Positions 5,745-6,183 of a stretch of 6,183 bases of DNA are shown in pieces. Made by a program: the position numbers and the translations under genes. Below the pieces are notes generated by a model. The model was not told the origin of the DNA. It saw only the letters and a list, made by a program, of their open reading frames with translations, and did no database searches. This stretch comes from Bacillota bacterium (GTDB lineage: Bacteria; Bacillota; Clostridia; Christensenellales; Aristaeellaceae): positions 1 to 6,183 of the forward strand of contig JAEVZE010000152.1 in NCBI GenBank assembly GCA_023392395.1, given 5' to 3'. Numbering within the stretch: position 1 is the first letter of the stretch; each line of letters opens with the position of its first letter.

Positions 5745-6183
5745 ATGGTTCAGATGTGGGAGAGGCTGATGGAGGCGCTGGAACAGCGGGGCTGCGTGGG
5801 AAGAATCGTACCAATCGAGAGGCTTCAGGATCTTCGGGCGGAGATGGACCGGCTTTGCCAGGATGGAACTCTGAACAGAACCTTTTGCGAGCGCTATCTG
5901 CCCTGGCTCTCCTACGAGTATGCCGCACGCCTTCCGGGCGCGAAGTCGGTCATCATTGCCGCAATTTCCCAGCCCATCCTCCGCCTAACCTTCCGCTGGG
6001 ATGGGCGCGATCATGAGGTCACCCTGCCGCCAACCTACGCAGGCCGCGACGACGAGGAGAAGCTTCAGGAGTTTGTGGAGGACATGCTCCGGGAGGGCGG
6101 ATTTTCGGTCCTGAAGATGCACCCACCGCTGAAGCTCTTGGCGGTTCACAGCGGCCAGAGCCGCTACGGGCGCAACAACAACT
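5745..6183 (+). CDS. QueG-like (epoxyqueuosine reductase-like) iron-sulphur protein, N-terminal part (3' partial)
   Basis: The frame from the ATG at 5745 stays open for 146 residues to the window edge. AAAGGAG (5731-5737), seven bases upstream, sets the start. Recognisable features are LPGAKSVIIAA (63-73), PPTYAG (95-100) and PPLKLLAVHSGQSRYGRNN (127-145), the last matching the 'lPlKlLAvrSGlarYGrNNI' block that precedes the 4Fe-4S cluster cysteines in QueG and its paralogues. Those cysteines lie beyond the window. QueG proper reduces epoxyqueuosine in tRNA modification using cobalamin and two 4Fe-4S clusters. The long N-terminal region and the pairing with a regulator suggest one of the clostridial paralogues of unknown substrate rather than QueG itself. 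Expression probably depends on the palindromic promoter region shared with the CGNR gene. Confidence 0.82.
   Translation, partial: MVQMWERLMEALEQRGCVGRIVPIERLQDLRAEMDRLCQDGTLNRTFCERYLPWLSYEYAARLPGAKSVIIAAISQPILRLTFRWDGRDHEVTLPPTYAGRDDEEKLQEFVEDMLREGGFSVLKMHPPLKLLAVHSGQSRYGRNNN

Noticed and set aside
5756..6016. Plus-strand open frame of 86 codons
   Set aside because: It is in another frame of the QueG-like gene, which has a proper ribosome binding site and family motifs and stays open to the window edge.

Overview
The window is GC-rich (clearly above 55% by eye) and densely coded, with strong AAGGAG-type ribosome binding sites, a translationally coupled gene pair and a DUF3502-type sugar-binding protein. 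This points to a Gram-positive, probably a high-GC member of the Clostridia; a gut or plant-polymer degrader is plausible, but the genus cannot be read from the sequence. I see no tRNA, rRNA, CRISPR array, insertion sequence or phage gene.

Region 1 (1-4864, + strand) is the 3' part of a carbohydrate-use operon. It holds the C-terminal end of an extracellular solute-binding lipoprotein of an ABC importer, then a perfect 14-bp intergenic hairpin, then three cytoplasmic enzymes: a Gfo/Idh/MocA-fold protein, a five-bladed beta-propeller glycoside hydrolase-like protein, and a GH42 beta-galactosidase. The last two overlap by ATGA. None of the three enzymes has a signal peptide. The simplest reading is that an oligosaccharide is imported and then dismantled inside the cell. 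A stem-loop followed by six T ends the operon at about 5046.

Region 2 (5087-6183) is a separate divergent pair. A CGNR/ABATE-type putative regulator lies on the minus strand, and the N-terminal part of a QueG-like (epoxyqueuosine reductase-like) iron-sulphur protein runs off the right edge on the plus strand. Their promoters interlock. The minus-strand -35 box sits exactly at the centre of a perfect 9-12-9 inverted repeat, and the predicted starts are arranged so that the two transcripts overlap. The predicted minus promoter also indicates that the regulator starts at 5635 rather than at the upstream ATG at 5692.

The most interesting points are two. The Gfo/Idh/MocA protein lacks the EKP lysine and carries Y-x-T-H-x3-P and MMxE motifs resembling GH109 NAD+-dependent glycosidases, so it may be a glycosidase rather than a simple dehydrogenase. 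The interlocked promoter/operator of the regulator and QueG-like pair is the other.
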